This document shows positions 35,581-46,599 of a stretch of DNA of 64,000 bases, piece by piece. Origin of the DNA: Siphonodentalium dalli (Eukaryota > Mollusca > Scaphopoda > Gadilida > Siphonodentaliidae). The translations under genes and the position numbers were made by a program. The stretch spans positions 113,535,546 to 113,599,545 of the forward strand of contig CP136068.1 of assembly GCA_032622095.1 (NCBI GenBank), read 5' to 3'. How positions within the stretch are numbered: position 1 is the first letter of the stretch; each line of letters opens with the position of its first letter. The notes under the pieces were generated by a model. That model saw only the letters and a program-made list of their open reading frames with translations. It was not told the DNA's origin and made no database searches.

Positions 35581-35807
35581 GTGAGTGACGTTTAGTGACA
35601 ACCCAAGTCACTCAAAAATGGGCGTGTCTACATTAGGGACTGACGTCGTGACGGGTGATTGACAGCTGGATGGACAGCTAGTTGCGTGAACGTCAAACCG
35701 AGTTTTCCCGGTTAACCGAGTTGTCTCTGCTCACATAACCACGTGATCGAGTTGTCCCTGCAGACCGGGTTGTCCCGGCTAACCGAGTTGTCCCAGCTCA
35801 CGTAACA

Positions 35808-36335
35808 AGCCCATTATATAGTGACGACCATAATACTCCGTTCCTTAATATATTAACCGACATCAGCATGTATCAAACAGCTGATGTATAAATCGTTCAC
35901 TATTATCCTTGATGTGAAAATGTTCGAGCCAATGGTCACAACATGATTACTGCCTATAGTATACGATTGTATTATTTGAATCTACCGTCTAGGCAAAGCA
36001 AATGATGTCCAAGTCTATGGAAATATATTCTTCTTTTTTTGTGCAGCACTTAGAAATGTATAGTCCGGTCTTGGCGATTCACAGTTAGTGGAAAACCCTC
36101 CAATCGCGCAACTACTGGCCATGTCCATGCTAGCGTGCCAGTTGGTTATTAATTACAACCATTTCTGAAACATCCCTCCGTGTTCGCAAGATGCTGTTAT
36201 TCAGTTTAATTTATTTATAATAATATATACAGTCATGAACGAGATCCCATCCATATTTCCGACCAAAGGTGTGTCATAACTTAGGTCTTACCTTTAAGAT
36301 TATCTTAAGAAACCTAACCCGAGACTTAACGTTAA
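35808..36335. other. Intron 1 sequence, unassigned
   Basis: Nothing recognisable. Confidence 0.35.
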
Positions 36336-36727
36336 CCATTTACCCAACAGAAGGGCCCTGTGCCAATGCATTCTCTTATATATGCGAGTCGACCATAGGT
36401 CGCCTCGCATATATAACAGAATGCATTGGCTTAACACATTAAAAATTATAAAATTGTTAAAGAATGTAAGAAAAAATGGTAAAAAGTGTTAAAAAAAGAT
36501 TTTTTTTAGGCCAATGCATTCTCTTATATATGCGAGGCGACCTATGGTCGACTCGCATATATAAGAGAATGCATTGGCACAGGGCATAACTGTAACTATC
36601 ACAATGTGGTCAAGGAGCCGGTTCCAATGATATCCATATTTGTATGGTTCTATTGAGACAGACCGAAGATATTTTAGGCTGTTGAAGCTTTATTTGGCCG
36701 GTTTTGGCCGTTTTGTTGGGTAAAGGG
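36336..36727 (-). mobile_element. TTAA-flanked double-hairpin MITE (type 2), copy 1
   Basis: The ends CCATTTACCC and GGGTAAAGGG are flanked by TTAA on both sides, the piggyBac-type duplication. Reading the minus strand gives the canonical order: end, GGCCAAAAC...ATATCTTCGGTCTGTCTC arm, hairpin, AT spacer, hairpin, end. 392 bp in intron 1. 36732-37074 beyond it is unassigned. Confidence 0.88.
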
Positions 36728-37074
36728 TTAAGACCAAAGTTAATATCTTTTTCGCGAAACGCACATATGACTGACGTTTGAAGTTAAGACCATGTTAAGT
36801 CACATGTTATATCATAAGTTGCTTTCATGAAACTGGGACCAGCACGGTAATAAATATTAAGCCTGGACATTTTCTAGCCTAATCGAGTCCTTTTCTCGTC
36901 TAAGCTCCTATATGATACCGCTCTATAGAATTACAAGAGGAACAATCCGAAGATCACCACCAGATGCCATTAGGACCCATATGTAGCAGATCATTATTAC
37001 ATGAAGTTGTGACGATTAAAAATCTATATACTATTCGCCGGACTTCGTCCTTCGGTGGTTACCAGCAACGTGAA

Positions 37075-37469
37075 GCCCTATAATCTGCCACAGTGATAAC
37101 CAATATACTTCAATGTAGGTGAAGGACCCAACTCGAACTTGCATGTTTTTCAGTGACTTTTCTGAACCGATATCGCAATAAACGTTGAATTAATTACCCA
37201 TGAGAAATTCCATAATTGTAAGCGACGCAACGTACAATCGCTCACAAAGTCACTTTAATCGTCACTGAAATTTCGAGCTAGGATCTTCACATGCAGTGAA
37301 TTACATTATTAAGGAACAGATCATAACTAAGAAATATCTTCCCCGCGTTATTTTATCAACTTCATAAGGTTCCCTGTCAAAACTTCAAAAAGTTCCAAGG
37401 TTTTGTGCTGGTGGAATATGATCTCTCTACGGACGTTATATCCAGAGTAGAGATTCGTTGCATGATCTA
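37075..37469 (+). repeat. Repeat G, copy with intact TTAA site
   Basis: It matches 43430-43665 plus 44095-44255 (GTAGGTGAAG, CGATATCG, GGATCTTCAC, TTCCCCGCGTTAT, GGTGGAATATGATCTCT). Where the other copy has a type 2 MITE, this copy reads ACATTATTAAGGAACAG without interruption at 37309-37312. Confidence 0.8.
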
Positions 37470-37473
37470 TTAA

Positions 37474-37832
37474 CCCTTTACCCAACAAACCGGCCAAATA
37501 AAGCTTCAACAGCCAAAACTATCTTCGGTCTGTCTCAATAGAACCATACAAATATGGTTATCATTGGAACCGGCTCCTTGACCACATTGTGATAGTTACA
37601 GTTATACCCTGTGCCAATGCATTCTCTTATATATGCGAGTCGACCATAGGTCGCCTCGCATATATAAGAGAATGCATTGGCATTTTTACCATTTTTTCTT
37701 ACAATCTTTAACAATTTTATAATTTTTAATGTGTTAAGCCAATGCATTCTCTTATATATGCGAGGCGACCTATGGTCGACTCGCATATATAAGAGAATGC
37801 ATTGGCACAGGGCCGTTCTGTTGGGTTAAGGG
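37474..37832 (+). mobile_element. TTAA-flanked double-hairpin MITE (type 2), copy 2
   Basis: CCCTTTACCCAACAAACCGG after TTAA. The right end GTTGGGTTAAGGG is followed by TTAA. Two complete hairpins in opposite orientation, 359 bp. Confidence 0.9.
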
Positions 37833-37836
37833 TTAA

Positions 37837-38189
37837 CAAACCATCCAGAAACAATATCTATAAATGATCACATGTCGAGGGACCTATGACCTATGTGCAC
37901 AACACAGTTGACATGCCAAGCGTCACTTCATAGACTGATATTACCACAGATTAAAGATGACATGACTGATTTGACATCATAAAACCACCATATGTATGGT
38001 TTGTATACCATAAAATAATTATCAACTACCAACGTACAATGATGGATTTAGTTGTGTAGTTTGCGATGACTGTGGCATACGAGTGATGGTGATTGCGATT
38101 AGTTTTTTATGTTTTCTATTGCCTACAGTAAGTTGAACTAATTTGGTGTCAAATCGGACGGTGGAAACATGTTCGTATATATATTTTTT
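37837..38189. other. Intron 1 sequence, unassigned
   Basis: Nothing recognisable. Confidence 0.35.
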
Positions 38190-38289
38190 TCATTGATTGA
38201 TCGATTTTTATTTTGATAATTTCAATCAGCATTTTACAATATATAATTACAGAATACATACATTGATAAAAGTAATAAATAAAATTGAC

Positions 38290-39050
38290 AGAGCTGAAAA
38301 TTTGAATGAGAAGGTATTGTGTTGGCTTATATAAATTAATCACACAGATACTGAACATGAATAATATATTTGACGATAGACGAATGTGTAATCTCGATGA
38401 GTGTCATGAAGCCCTTAAGAGACATTTTCAGAAAACTTGGTCTACAGATACAACAAAATTACCTAAATTGAGAACCTATATATTATTTAAACACACATAC
38501 GAATTAGAAAGATATGTAACTCTTAACATCAGTAAAGCTGAAAGATCGATTATGGCACAATTTCGATGCGGTGTTCTCCCCTTGAATATTGAGACTGGGA
38601 GGTATAATAAGGAAGATTCCGACAAGAGATATTGTTCTCTGTGCGACTGTAGCCAAGTTGAAGACGAGACACATTTTCTCCTTAACTGTCGAGCATATAA
38701 ACACTTGCGATCAAAACTGATGTCATATATCGCGATCGAACATGGACAGACACAATTTAGTGACGTCGGCTTGCTTACTCAGCTAATGAATCGGTATCCT
38801 CTTCAAGTAGCTAAATTTCTTTATAGTGCTTATCAAAAAAGACAAGATCTTCTTAGCAAAACCTTTTCTATTCCATGAATGTGCACAACAATTTTCTTTA
38901 TTATTTTTGTTTAAAGTGACTTATAGGTCTTATTGGCCGGGTGTGTTGTTATTTTGTTACTCGACATTGTTATCACCTGTATGTGATGTTTTGTATACAC
39001 TATACACACATGTCACTATAATAAAATATTCGTTCGTTCGTTCGTTCGTA
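38290..39050 (+). mobile_element. 3' end of a non-LTR retrotransposon (LINE)
   Basis: A 5'-truncated copy: the C-terminal end of the reverse-transcriptase ORF (38306-38878), a short 3' UTR, and a tail of TTCG repeats after AATAAAATA near 39020-39047. Microsatellite tails rather than poly(A) are usual for CR1-like LINEs. Confidence 0.8.
38306..38878 (+). CDS. LINE ORF2 C-terminal fragment with CCHC-like knuckle
   Basis: A 190-residue open frame ending in a natural stop. Residues near 110-130 read YCSLCDCSQVEDETHFLLNC, a C-x2-C-x9-H-x4-C arrangement. It is preceded by an ERSIMAQFRCGVLPLNIETG stretch and followed by Y-K-H-L-R. This is the usual extreme C-terminus after the RT domain in CR1/Jockey-type and related LINEs. 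RT and endonuclease domains are missing, so it is a dead 5' truncation. The initial Met is only the first in the frame, not a true start. It lies inside intron 1 of the receptor gene on the opposite strand. Confidence 0.75.
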   Translation: MRRYCVGLYKLITQILNMNNIFDDRRMCNLDECHEALKRHFQKTWSTDTTKLPKLRTYILFKHTYELERYVTLNISKAERSIMAQFRCGVLPLNIETGRYNKEDSDKRYCSLCDCSQVEDETHFLLNCRAYKHLRSKLMSYIAIEHGQTQFSDVGLLTQLMNRYPLQVAKFLYSAYQKRQDLLSKTFSIP

Positions 39051-39206
39051 TATGAGGTTGTAAGGATAGTGATGTTAGAGAGGAAAGTAGGTGGGCAGAC
39101 TAATCGAAAATAGGAAGATAAATGCAGAGGGCTATCAAGGATGACACAACAAGTCCCAAAAGGGACTTATTACCAGTGTGGTCCTTATGAAGCTCCCATC
39201 GATACG

Positions 39207-39335
39207 AGAGTGTTGAAATAATTTATCAGACCACCTTCCGATATGATACTATACTGTATGGTTTGGGAGTGATTCTATCAGACCACCTTCCGATATGATA
39301 ATATACCGTATGGATTGGGAGTGATTCTATCATAC
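39207..39335 (+). repeat. Short tandem duplication (~65 bp)
   Basis: TATCAGACCACCTTCCGATA and GGGAGTGATTCTATCA occur twice with one- or two-base differences. Confidence 0.8.
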
Positions 39336-40237
39336 CCATTTTAAGCGTTTCCGGTATTGTAATTGGAGACGACTCAGATGTTTGGAAATATATGTATATG
39401 TACTATACTCATTCGGTGTTGTAGAGAAAACAGAAATTATGGATGTATATTGCCAGATTAAAGTAAGGTTTATATAACTCCAAAATGTTTTTATCACGGC
39501 TCAGATGGAGGTCTTTCTGCAGCATGAAACGTTTAACTGACTCTGTGTCCTTTTCTTGTTGGCCGACATATCCTCATACAAATAGGTTCACATTGGACGT
39601 AAATATTTACATAGGTTCATATTGGACTGATTTGCTTCTGAAATAAGCCCATAATAAGCGTATACCCGTTATTCCATTGTATGGCGCCGGTCGCCGTGAG
39701 AACACATTTTAACGAGTGCGCATCTGGTAAACCGTGTCGAAGAAAAAAGGTAGATTAATTAATGCCAGTACTGGCCAGTATGGGAATATTTCGTATGGAA
39801 ATACACCTATATTTGACTGTTTTTAAAACAAAACGCGTTTATGTTCATATATAGAGCGTATGTTTGACAAAAAAAACATGGGATAGTTTTTGTATATATA
39901 GATTCACTTGTTTGTGAAAAACTGAGGAACCATGTTACAGATTTAGTATAAATGCTCGGGTTTTCAGCCGAAATTTTGGTTTTCATCCATTTTCACGAAA
40001 TTTGTTCGGTGCAATGTTACGGTGAAAAAGCTTTTTCAAAAATATATATGTTTGGCACATCTCATTACATGTATAACGTGTATCTGAATTGTCAGCCACA
40101 ATTTTAATCTTTAATTTAAAGATCTACTCGGTGTTCCAAAGCATCCCTGTTACAAGAACATATTATTTTTAATAAAATTAGGTTTCAAATCCGTAATGGC
40201 TTTATTCCTATTTATCAATCTATCAAATGTCGCATAT
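39336..40237. other. Intron 1 sequence, unassigned
   Basis: No gene or clear repeat was recognised. Confidence 0.35.
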
Positions 40238-40580
40238 TTAATGGCGTACTATACAATAAATCCGGCCATTTATGGGACCATAAGAATATATGCAACAAAT
40301 GAATGAATTTGAGCCAAGGATTAGTGCAAAATATGCTCATGCTGTTGGAACGATGCAAACAACATGGTAATTATAATGAAAATGAATTTATTACTCCAGC
40401 CATATATTCATTCCATTTTCATTATAATTACCATATTTGTTTACATCGTTCATAAGTAAATGGGGGTATTTTGCACTCATCCTTGGCCCAAATTTATTCA
40501 ATTTGTTGCATATATTCTGTTGAGTATAAAATGAGATGCTCTCATAAATGACCGGATTTAGTGTACAGTACCCCTTTAAA
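40238..40580. mobile_element. Foldback element with GTACAGTACCCCTTTAA end
   Basis: The left arm (TGGCGTACTATACAATAAAT...GGTAATTATAATGAAAATG) and the right arm are inverted over ~160 bp with scattered differences. The right end TACAGTACCCCTTTAAA matches the TIR of 45057-45648. Confidence 0.75.
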
Positions 40581-41755
40581 CGTGTAGTATGTATACACTT
40601 GTAATTAACATCAAGGGTACCATTTGTTGACGCTTCTCTCGATCATTAATTATATAGTATAATTGGCTAGAATAGTACACGTATGTATATCGCAGGATGA
40701 TACCTTTTAGCTTGCACTTCTTGACACAATGTTGTTATTTTATAGAATCTAAATGATACGTAATATAACATTAGTCTGGGGTCCTATAATAAATACATGT
40801 ACATACATCTTTCAACAAGAATTTAGATTGTATTACGTTGTATCCATCCAAGTATGACACTTTCAAATAGTATATATACCCTCACAAAAATAACACAACA
40901 GTGCATGTACATATACACAAATAAGAAAACCAAAACAATAAATTGGTGCTCCGGATGCGCTACAAGTATTAAATCACACTTGTACCTGGGTCAACGCACT
41001 CTGTCACACACTTGGCAGGTGGCTAGCACCATCCAGAGACGATCATTCCAGACTTAAGTCAACCGGACGGCATTGCACTATCTCATGGGCGTTCAACTTT
41101 CAACTTCAACTTTTAACTTTTTATTCAGTCTTTTAACATGGGTATGGGCACGTCTAGACTGTATATATTCATAACATATTCACAATGATAAATAAATCAC
41201 GTGATACAGAACAAATCTGTCCTAATTTGGAAGAACCACAGAGGGCACAAACGCCAACGGTAATGCCCAGGAACTATTACCATCAGAGGGTCGGGTTCCC
41301 GCTCTTCGTCGCTTTCCATTAACGGTGATTACATGATGCGATATAGAATATAGATATGATAATGTGCTATATAGCCCTTAGAGTAAGCCCGAAATTTAAA
41401 TTTAACCTACTATACGGAAACAGGGGTCTATACATGCACTAACTAGGTCACTCAACATAGGTCACACATTATTCAAACGATATACACAGTACACACATAT
41501 GTAAAGAATAAGGTATATGTCACAGGCAGATGGGCCTTTCCGGGTTGGGTGGCGGTAGTACGCACCCCATACTCGACCATATACAAATATACATATTTCT
41601 TTTTACAAACGCTCTTCATCGGCATAACAACAGCAGTATACTAGTATAGTAGTAACAACAACGTAGGTTGTAAATCAGACCTATCAAATGCTCCTGGGTC
41701 ACATCCCAAATTTTTAACAAAATGATTTTTCTTGAATATAGTTCATTTTACTCAC
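40581..41755. other. Intron 1 sequence next to exon 1
   Basis: No element boundary was found. An ACTTTCAACTTCAACTTTTA simple tract lies near 41095. Confidence 0.35.
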
Positions 41756-41964
41756 CTGATGTTGTGCTCCCCAGAAAGCACTGATTGTTTGAGCTCTTCC
41801 ATGGCAATAGTTATCGCCCCTGCCGAGGTTTGCATCCCCATGCTGACGCTGCAACTCCCTGGCGCGATAACCGCTATTCGGATATCCAATGCCTTCACGA
41901 ACTCCGGTACCAAGCAAGTGAGTAAGGTTTGGAGCGGTAAAACAAATTTAACCAATCGACACAT
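41756..41964 (-). CDS. Exon 1: signal peptide and start of ANF-receptor domain
   Basis: Residues 1-69 plus two bases of codon 70. The chosen ATG (41964-41962) has A at -3 and opens MCRLVKFVLPLQTLLTCLV, a basic then hydrophobic stretch that reads as a signal peptide, with likely cleavage after VKA near residue 25. The mature part starts LDIRIAVIAPGS and continues through AITIAMEELKQSV, the first beta strand and helix of the domain. The exon ends ATCAG before GTGAGT (phase 2). An in-frame ATG at 42048 would add 28 polar residues before the signal sequence and is less likely. A second upstream ATG, seven bases before the chosen one, is out of frame and opens a tiny overlapping ORF. Whether a non-coding exon precedes this one is not shown. 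Confidence 0.85.
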
Positions 41965-42699
41965 TGTACATCTACTGAAAATCAAATTATTGTCACTTTG
42001 ATTCGATTCACACGTATATACGTCGATATATGTTATCGTATTAATCATTCACATAGGAGAACTATTTCAGAAGAAGAATTTCAGAATTATTTTCATGTTT
42101 TCAGAATATAACTCTATATGATAATAGTGCTGTAGCGTTTAAAAGAACTGGGAGTTTTTGATAGATAAGTTCTGGATAGCACATTATCATATCCAACAAC
42201 GCGGTCACCGATAGCTATTGTACAGGCGTTTGCTGTCCAATGAGACATTTAAAGAGTCCGAAGATGATGTCTTAAACGTCTTTGAAACAACAATGCTGAC
42301 AATAATTTGAGTCCAGTGGAACTAGATGATAAAAACACAATATCGAAATGTGAATCACGACACAAATCCAAAGAAAATTTACTGAGAAACGTCCATTTTT
42401 TATGTTATCAGCTTCCGTTTAACGAAGAATAGAATTTTGCTGCGTCGAAGGTCAGACTAGTGCTGAATGTTCAACCCCGGCAAATCACCAGTATGTCTCT
42501 CTACAGAGTATCAATTAGACTGAACACACGAGACAACGATTACAAGTGTCTGGTGCCTACAATCCGACTGCAGTCAGTTCTTGATTGGACCCACAGACTG
42601 ATAAAATATCCCTGGTGTCCCCAGAAGTCACTAATTGCCTTTTCGCGCGTCGGAACTGACGCGTTCCTTCCATCGATCCGTGACACCCGCAGACGCCCG
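41965..42699. other. Upstream region of receptor gene (5' UTR or leader intron)
   Basis: Between the ATG and the candidate promoter. 42430-42720 is less AT-rich than its surroundings. No signal peptide or domain is encoded on either strand. Confidence 0.35.
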
Positions 42700-42742
42700 A
42701 GGCATACACTGGAGTAACTGTCCAAGAATGGGTTTAAATAGC
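42700..42742 (-). promoter_or_regulatory. Candidate TATA-type promoter for the receptor gene
   Basis: On the minus strand TATTTAAA (42740-42733) sits in a locally GC-richer stretch about 770 bp upstream of the receptor ATG. About 25-30 bases downstream is GGACAGTTACTC, which could serve as an initiator. No other evidence of a start site is visible, and the distance to the ATG implies either a long 5' UTR or an unseen leader intron. This is a weak call from motif and position only. Confidence 0.25.
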
Positions 42743-42939
42743 GGAGCGCTCCGGCGCGATTTGTTTTGTCTTCATTATCAACAATATCAAATCAATTGAA
42801 ATAACATCAATCCAGAATCGTTGTCGTGACTTTACCCAAATAATGGATCTATAATGGATAGGATCATAACATGCTTGCACGAATGATCATGTTATTTCGT
42901 ACATGTGTGGGATTAACCCTCTGGTTACGTACCTTTATT

Positions 42940-43130
42940 CCGAAGACCAAATACTCCGATATTCCGAAGGCCCGCTACTACGTAGGTCCGATATTCCGAA
43001 GTATTAACAGTCCGAATGTCCGAAGGTCTAATACTCCGAATGCCCAATACTCCGAAGGCCTAATACTCTGAAATTGTTATACTACAAAGACCGATAGCTC
43101 CGAATGTCCGAAGATCCGATACTCCGAATG
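42940..43130 (+). repeat. Degenerate ATACTCCGAA tandem repeat
   Basis: About ten loose units such as GATATTCCGAAGGCC and AATACTCCGAATG. Inverse counterpart at 45695-45860. 43131-43429 has no feature. Confidence 0.8.
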
Positions 43131-43429
43131 TGTTCTGACGTATCGACGGGTTTCTCTGCGTGCCGACCTTTGGTTGACGTTAATAGTATTGTTTGTCGGT
43201 CAGAATAAGTTTCCGTTACGTCAAATAGGTCTGTGCCCAACATCGTGTTCCAATCCTTTCTGCAACATCGCCAATAGTTTTTCCTTCGTGACCTTATTCG
43301 TCTCTAGATCATGCCTTGAATCTCTACTCTGGCCAACGTCAGTAGAGATCATATTCCACCCGAACAAAATCTAAGAACTTTTTGAAATTTTGATAGGGAA
43401 CCTTATTAAGTCGAAAAAAATAACGAGGG

Positions 43430-44255
43430 GAATATATTTCGTAGTTATTATCTGTTCTTTAATAATATAATTCACTGTAGGTGAAGCCCCCAACTCGAAA
43501 TTTCATGAATTAAGTGACTGTGTGAGTGATTTTGCTTCGCGTCGCTTACAGTTATGGAATTTATCCTGGGTAATTAATTCCATGTGTATTGCGATATCGG
43601 CTCATAAAGTCACGGAAAAGCATGATATTTCGATTTGGGATCTTCACCAACAGCGAAATACATTATTAACCCTTTACCCAACAAAACCGGCCAAAAACGC
43701 CCAAATAAAGCTTCAACAGCCTAAAATATCTTCGGTCTGTCTCAATAACACCATACAAATATGGATATCATTGGAACCGGTTCATTGACCACATTGTGGT
43801 GGTTACAGTTATGCCCTGTGCCAATGCATTCTCTTATATATGCGAGTCGACCATAGGTCGCCTCGCATATATAAGAGAATGCATTGGCCTAAAAAAAAAA
43901 AATAACACTTTTGACAATTTTTTCTTACATTTTTTAACAATTTTTATAATATTTTTCTACATTCTTTGACAATTTTATCATTTTTAATGTGTTAAGCCAA
44001 TGCATTCTCTTATATATGCGAGGCGACCTATGGTCGACTCGCATATATAAGAGAATGCATTGGCACAGGGTCGTTCTGTTGGGTAAAGGGTTAAGGAACA
44101 GAAAATAACTAAGAAATATATTCCCCGCGTTATCTTTTCACTTTATAAGGTTTCCTGTCAAAAAGTTCCCAGGTATTGTACTGGTGGAATATGATCTCTA
44201 TACAGACGTTAGTTAGAGTAGAGATTCGTGGCATGATCCAATTCGCCTGATACTT
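43430..44255 (+). repeat. Repeat G, copy interrupted by a type 2 MITE
   Basis: Left half 43430-43665 and right half 44095-44255 match 37075-37469 continuously across the insertion point. Confidence 0.8.
43670..44090 (+). mobile_element. TTAA-flanked double-hairpin MITE (type 2), copy 3
   Basis: CCCTTTACCCAACAAAACCG to GTTGGGTAAAGGG, flanked by TTAA at 43666-43669 and 44091-44094. The empty site is visible in repeat G at 37309. 421 bp, with a longer AT spacer than other copies. Confidence 0.93.
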
Positions 44256-45056
44256 GTTTTATCTATTGTGTATAAGAACTATTCCCCGTTTCTTATCGGG
44301 GTGTGGCAAATCGGGGAAAAAACTTAATTTCGACATAATTGACGTAATGGACTTTCCAAAATGAGAATTTGAATAGGGAAATTACTGAATTACTCCTATA
44401 TAAGGTTCGGCAGATCAAGGCAATCATGGCGTAAAAAGAGAAGTTCCATGTAACAAGCGCTTATAAAAGAATGTTTGGTGCGAGGGATATGACTAGAAAG
44501 GGTCATCGTTCGGTGTTTCTATAACTTCGAATTCACCTTCAGCTATAGAACGAATGTTCAATTCTGGTAGATTTAATTCGTACCACCATTGAGGTAGATT
44601 TTCCAAACTTTATTTCATACTTCCCAATGACTGAACAATTCTAACTAATCACCTCATCGGATCTGATCGGATATGATATTTTCAAATTGATGACCGCCCC
44701 CCCCCCCCCCGTTGCCTTATTTCAACCCGGGGGAATCTTCTGTTAATGTTACAGGAAAGACTGCAGTACGGCATATATGATGTTGGTCACTAATATTAAA
44801 ATATATCTGATGTCACGGAGGCAGCTCCAAGAATGCAAATGTTAACATCGAACTAACACTACCACGGACACAATGATCTTCCAGTCGTACATTTACAATC
44901 TGAGACGTGTGAGTCTTGTCTCTCGTATGGTATATACGTTTATTAGTAGTCTAGTATTTAACCTCATGGCCATGTGCATGTGATATGTGACTCATTCAAC
45001 TCCCATCATGTCGCGACGTCATTGAATGCTTGCATCGTGAATATAATGGTAGAGGC
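44256..45056. other. Intergenic, unassigned
   Basis: No gene was seen. A run of Cs lies near 44697-44710. Confidence 0.35.
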
Positions 45057-45648
45057 TTTAAAGGGGTACTGTACGCCAAATGTTGTTGTTGGTTTCTATA
45101 GTCTCCGAGTCGGAGAATATGGTAACAATTTTTCCATTATTTGAATGTCTGTTGAGTACGAAGTAGTGTTACGGATGGCAAATTTACCGGAATGCAAAAA
45201 TACAAATTGTCGTTGTCGAGTAATTTTTGTACAGTTTTCAACCAAATGAATCAAATAAAAGTTATATTATATGCATACTAGTCCCATATAATCATTTAAG
45301 TTATTGTATCGTCGCTAGTCAGTGAGTGGCTTGGGTGTTCTCCCCGTATCATCATAATATTTTAAGCGATCGTGTGTGCGATCGGTTTAACAATCCAGTA
45401 TCCCTCAATTACTTTATATGATTACGGAAAATCGTAATTTAATTGACGCCATTTTATGGCTCCAGTCATAAATTCAATTTATATCAAATTATTAACTTTT
45501 AAATTATTAAATTTTAAGATAGCCTATTAACCTGAGCGTTTACAGAATACATCGTCGACTCAAATTACTTATGTTTCTATATATTATCGATATTAGATCG
45601 TTGTTGTCACTGGAAATTTTATGAAAATGGCGTACAGTACCCCTTTAA
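45057..45648. mobile_element. TIR element with TTTAAAGGGGTACTGTACGC ends
   Basis: Left TTTAAAGGGGTACTGTACGC is inverted at right GCGTACAGTACCCCTTTAA. 592 bp, non-coding. If TTAA is the target duplication it would be piggyBac-like, but TTAA may belong to the TIR. Confidence 0.75.
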
Positions 45649-45694
45649 CATAAGTAAATATGCATACGCATATCAATTGACCTCCCTTACAATA

Positions 45695-45860
45695 ATCTGA
45701 CCTTCGGAGTATCCGACATTCGGACTATCGAACCTTCGTAGTATTGGGTCTTCGGAATATAGAATCTTCGGAGTGTTGGAAATTCGTAATACATGTATAG
45801 AACCTTCGTAGTATTGGACATTCGTAATATAGAACCTTCGGACTTTGGACCTTCGTGAAA
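45695..45860 (-). repeat. Degenerate CTTCGGAGTAT tandem repeat
   Basis: Inverse of the 42940-43130 repeat (ACCTTCGGAGTATC, ACCTTCGTAGTATTGG). It is followed by a GATA/TA microsatellite at 45865-45950. 45951-46499 is unassigned. Confidence 0.8.
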
Positions 45861-46599
45861 GATAGATAGATATATAGATAGTTTATTGGTCAGAATGCTA
45901 TACAGATTAAATAATGTTACAAACATAGATATATATATATATATATAGATATTGGCATCCTGCCAGGTTTGACATGGCCTTTGTTTAAGGCCGTCTTCCT
46001 GTCAACCCTTCAACGAATAGTATGTATGTGTGGCTTGCCGATAAGCATGTCGCTGGTATTGTGCATAGATTATTAATGTATGTCTTATGGTGTGCGAAAA
46101 TTGATATATTTAACTGCCGACTCCTGATAATTATCTTTTTAGATCAGACGTGTCATGCTAAGTTGTTTGGAACCGCCGACAATTATAGTATATATATACC
46201 TAATAATATATATCGAGAGATGCAGGCACCCGCTTAACCGAATTGAATTTTATAAGAACAATGGTTATAGAATGAAGTGGTTATAAATGAAGTGGTTATA
46301 ATATAAAGTTTTCTATGGACGTGGTTGTCGACATGAATTATTGTTTGAATGTTGTACATGATGGATATTTGAGGCTCACAATTTTGACAGTCGAAATCCG
46401 GCACGACCCCTTAAACTTAAAGCGACATGTCGGATCCCGCTTGACACCAGACACGTTTATTAGGCTTCGAGACATATACACATACGCATAGGGCGTGTCA
46501 GTTGGTTAGGTACAATCTGGACAGTAGGGATTATCACATGCCACCTGATTGGGATAGGATTCCGTGAAGTTCTCACTAATAATTTTCTTGAAGGTACCC

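Larger units (their letters stand above)
34193..35807. mobile_element. 1.6-kb TIR element with TGTTACGTGAGC ends
   Basis: TGTTACGTGAGCCGGGACAA then CTCGGTTAGCCGGGAC at the left is inverted at the right (GTCCCGGCTAACCGAGTTGT to CACGTAACA). AGC flanks each side. Internally it has tandem duplications of ~100 and ~130 bp (34495-35010) and a ~50-bp tandem array (35335-35580). It contains no transposase frame. Superfamily unknown. Confidence 0.75.
389..41964 (-). other. Gene span: ANF-receptor-domain receptor (natriuretic peptide receptor / receptor guanylate cyclase-like), 3'-incomplete
   Basis: Six minus-strand exons join in frame into 319 residues, from a signal-peptide ATG at 41964 to the last in-window exon ending at 389. 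Intron phases after exons 1 to 6 are 2, 1, 1, 1, 0, 0, and every junction has GT and AG. Intron lengths are about 23343, 5230, 1135, 5702 and 5209 bp. The joined product follows the ANF_receptor fold: beta-alpha start (LDIRIAVIAPGS), DT-C-x-A segment with GCDVIFGDP, YWNVPHITW, and the AHDTGYLNKDYVF segment typical of natriuretic peptide receptors and receptor guanylate cyclases. By family the protein should be a single-pass surface receptor for a peptide or other ligand. The transmembrane, kinase-homology and cyclase parts would lie left of base 389, so cyclase activity is inference. Another ANF-domain receptor class remains possible. Confidence 0.85.
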
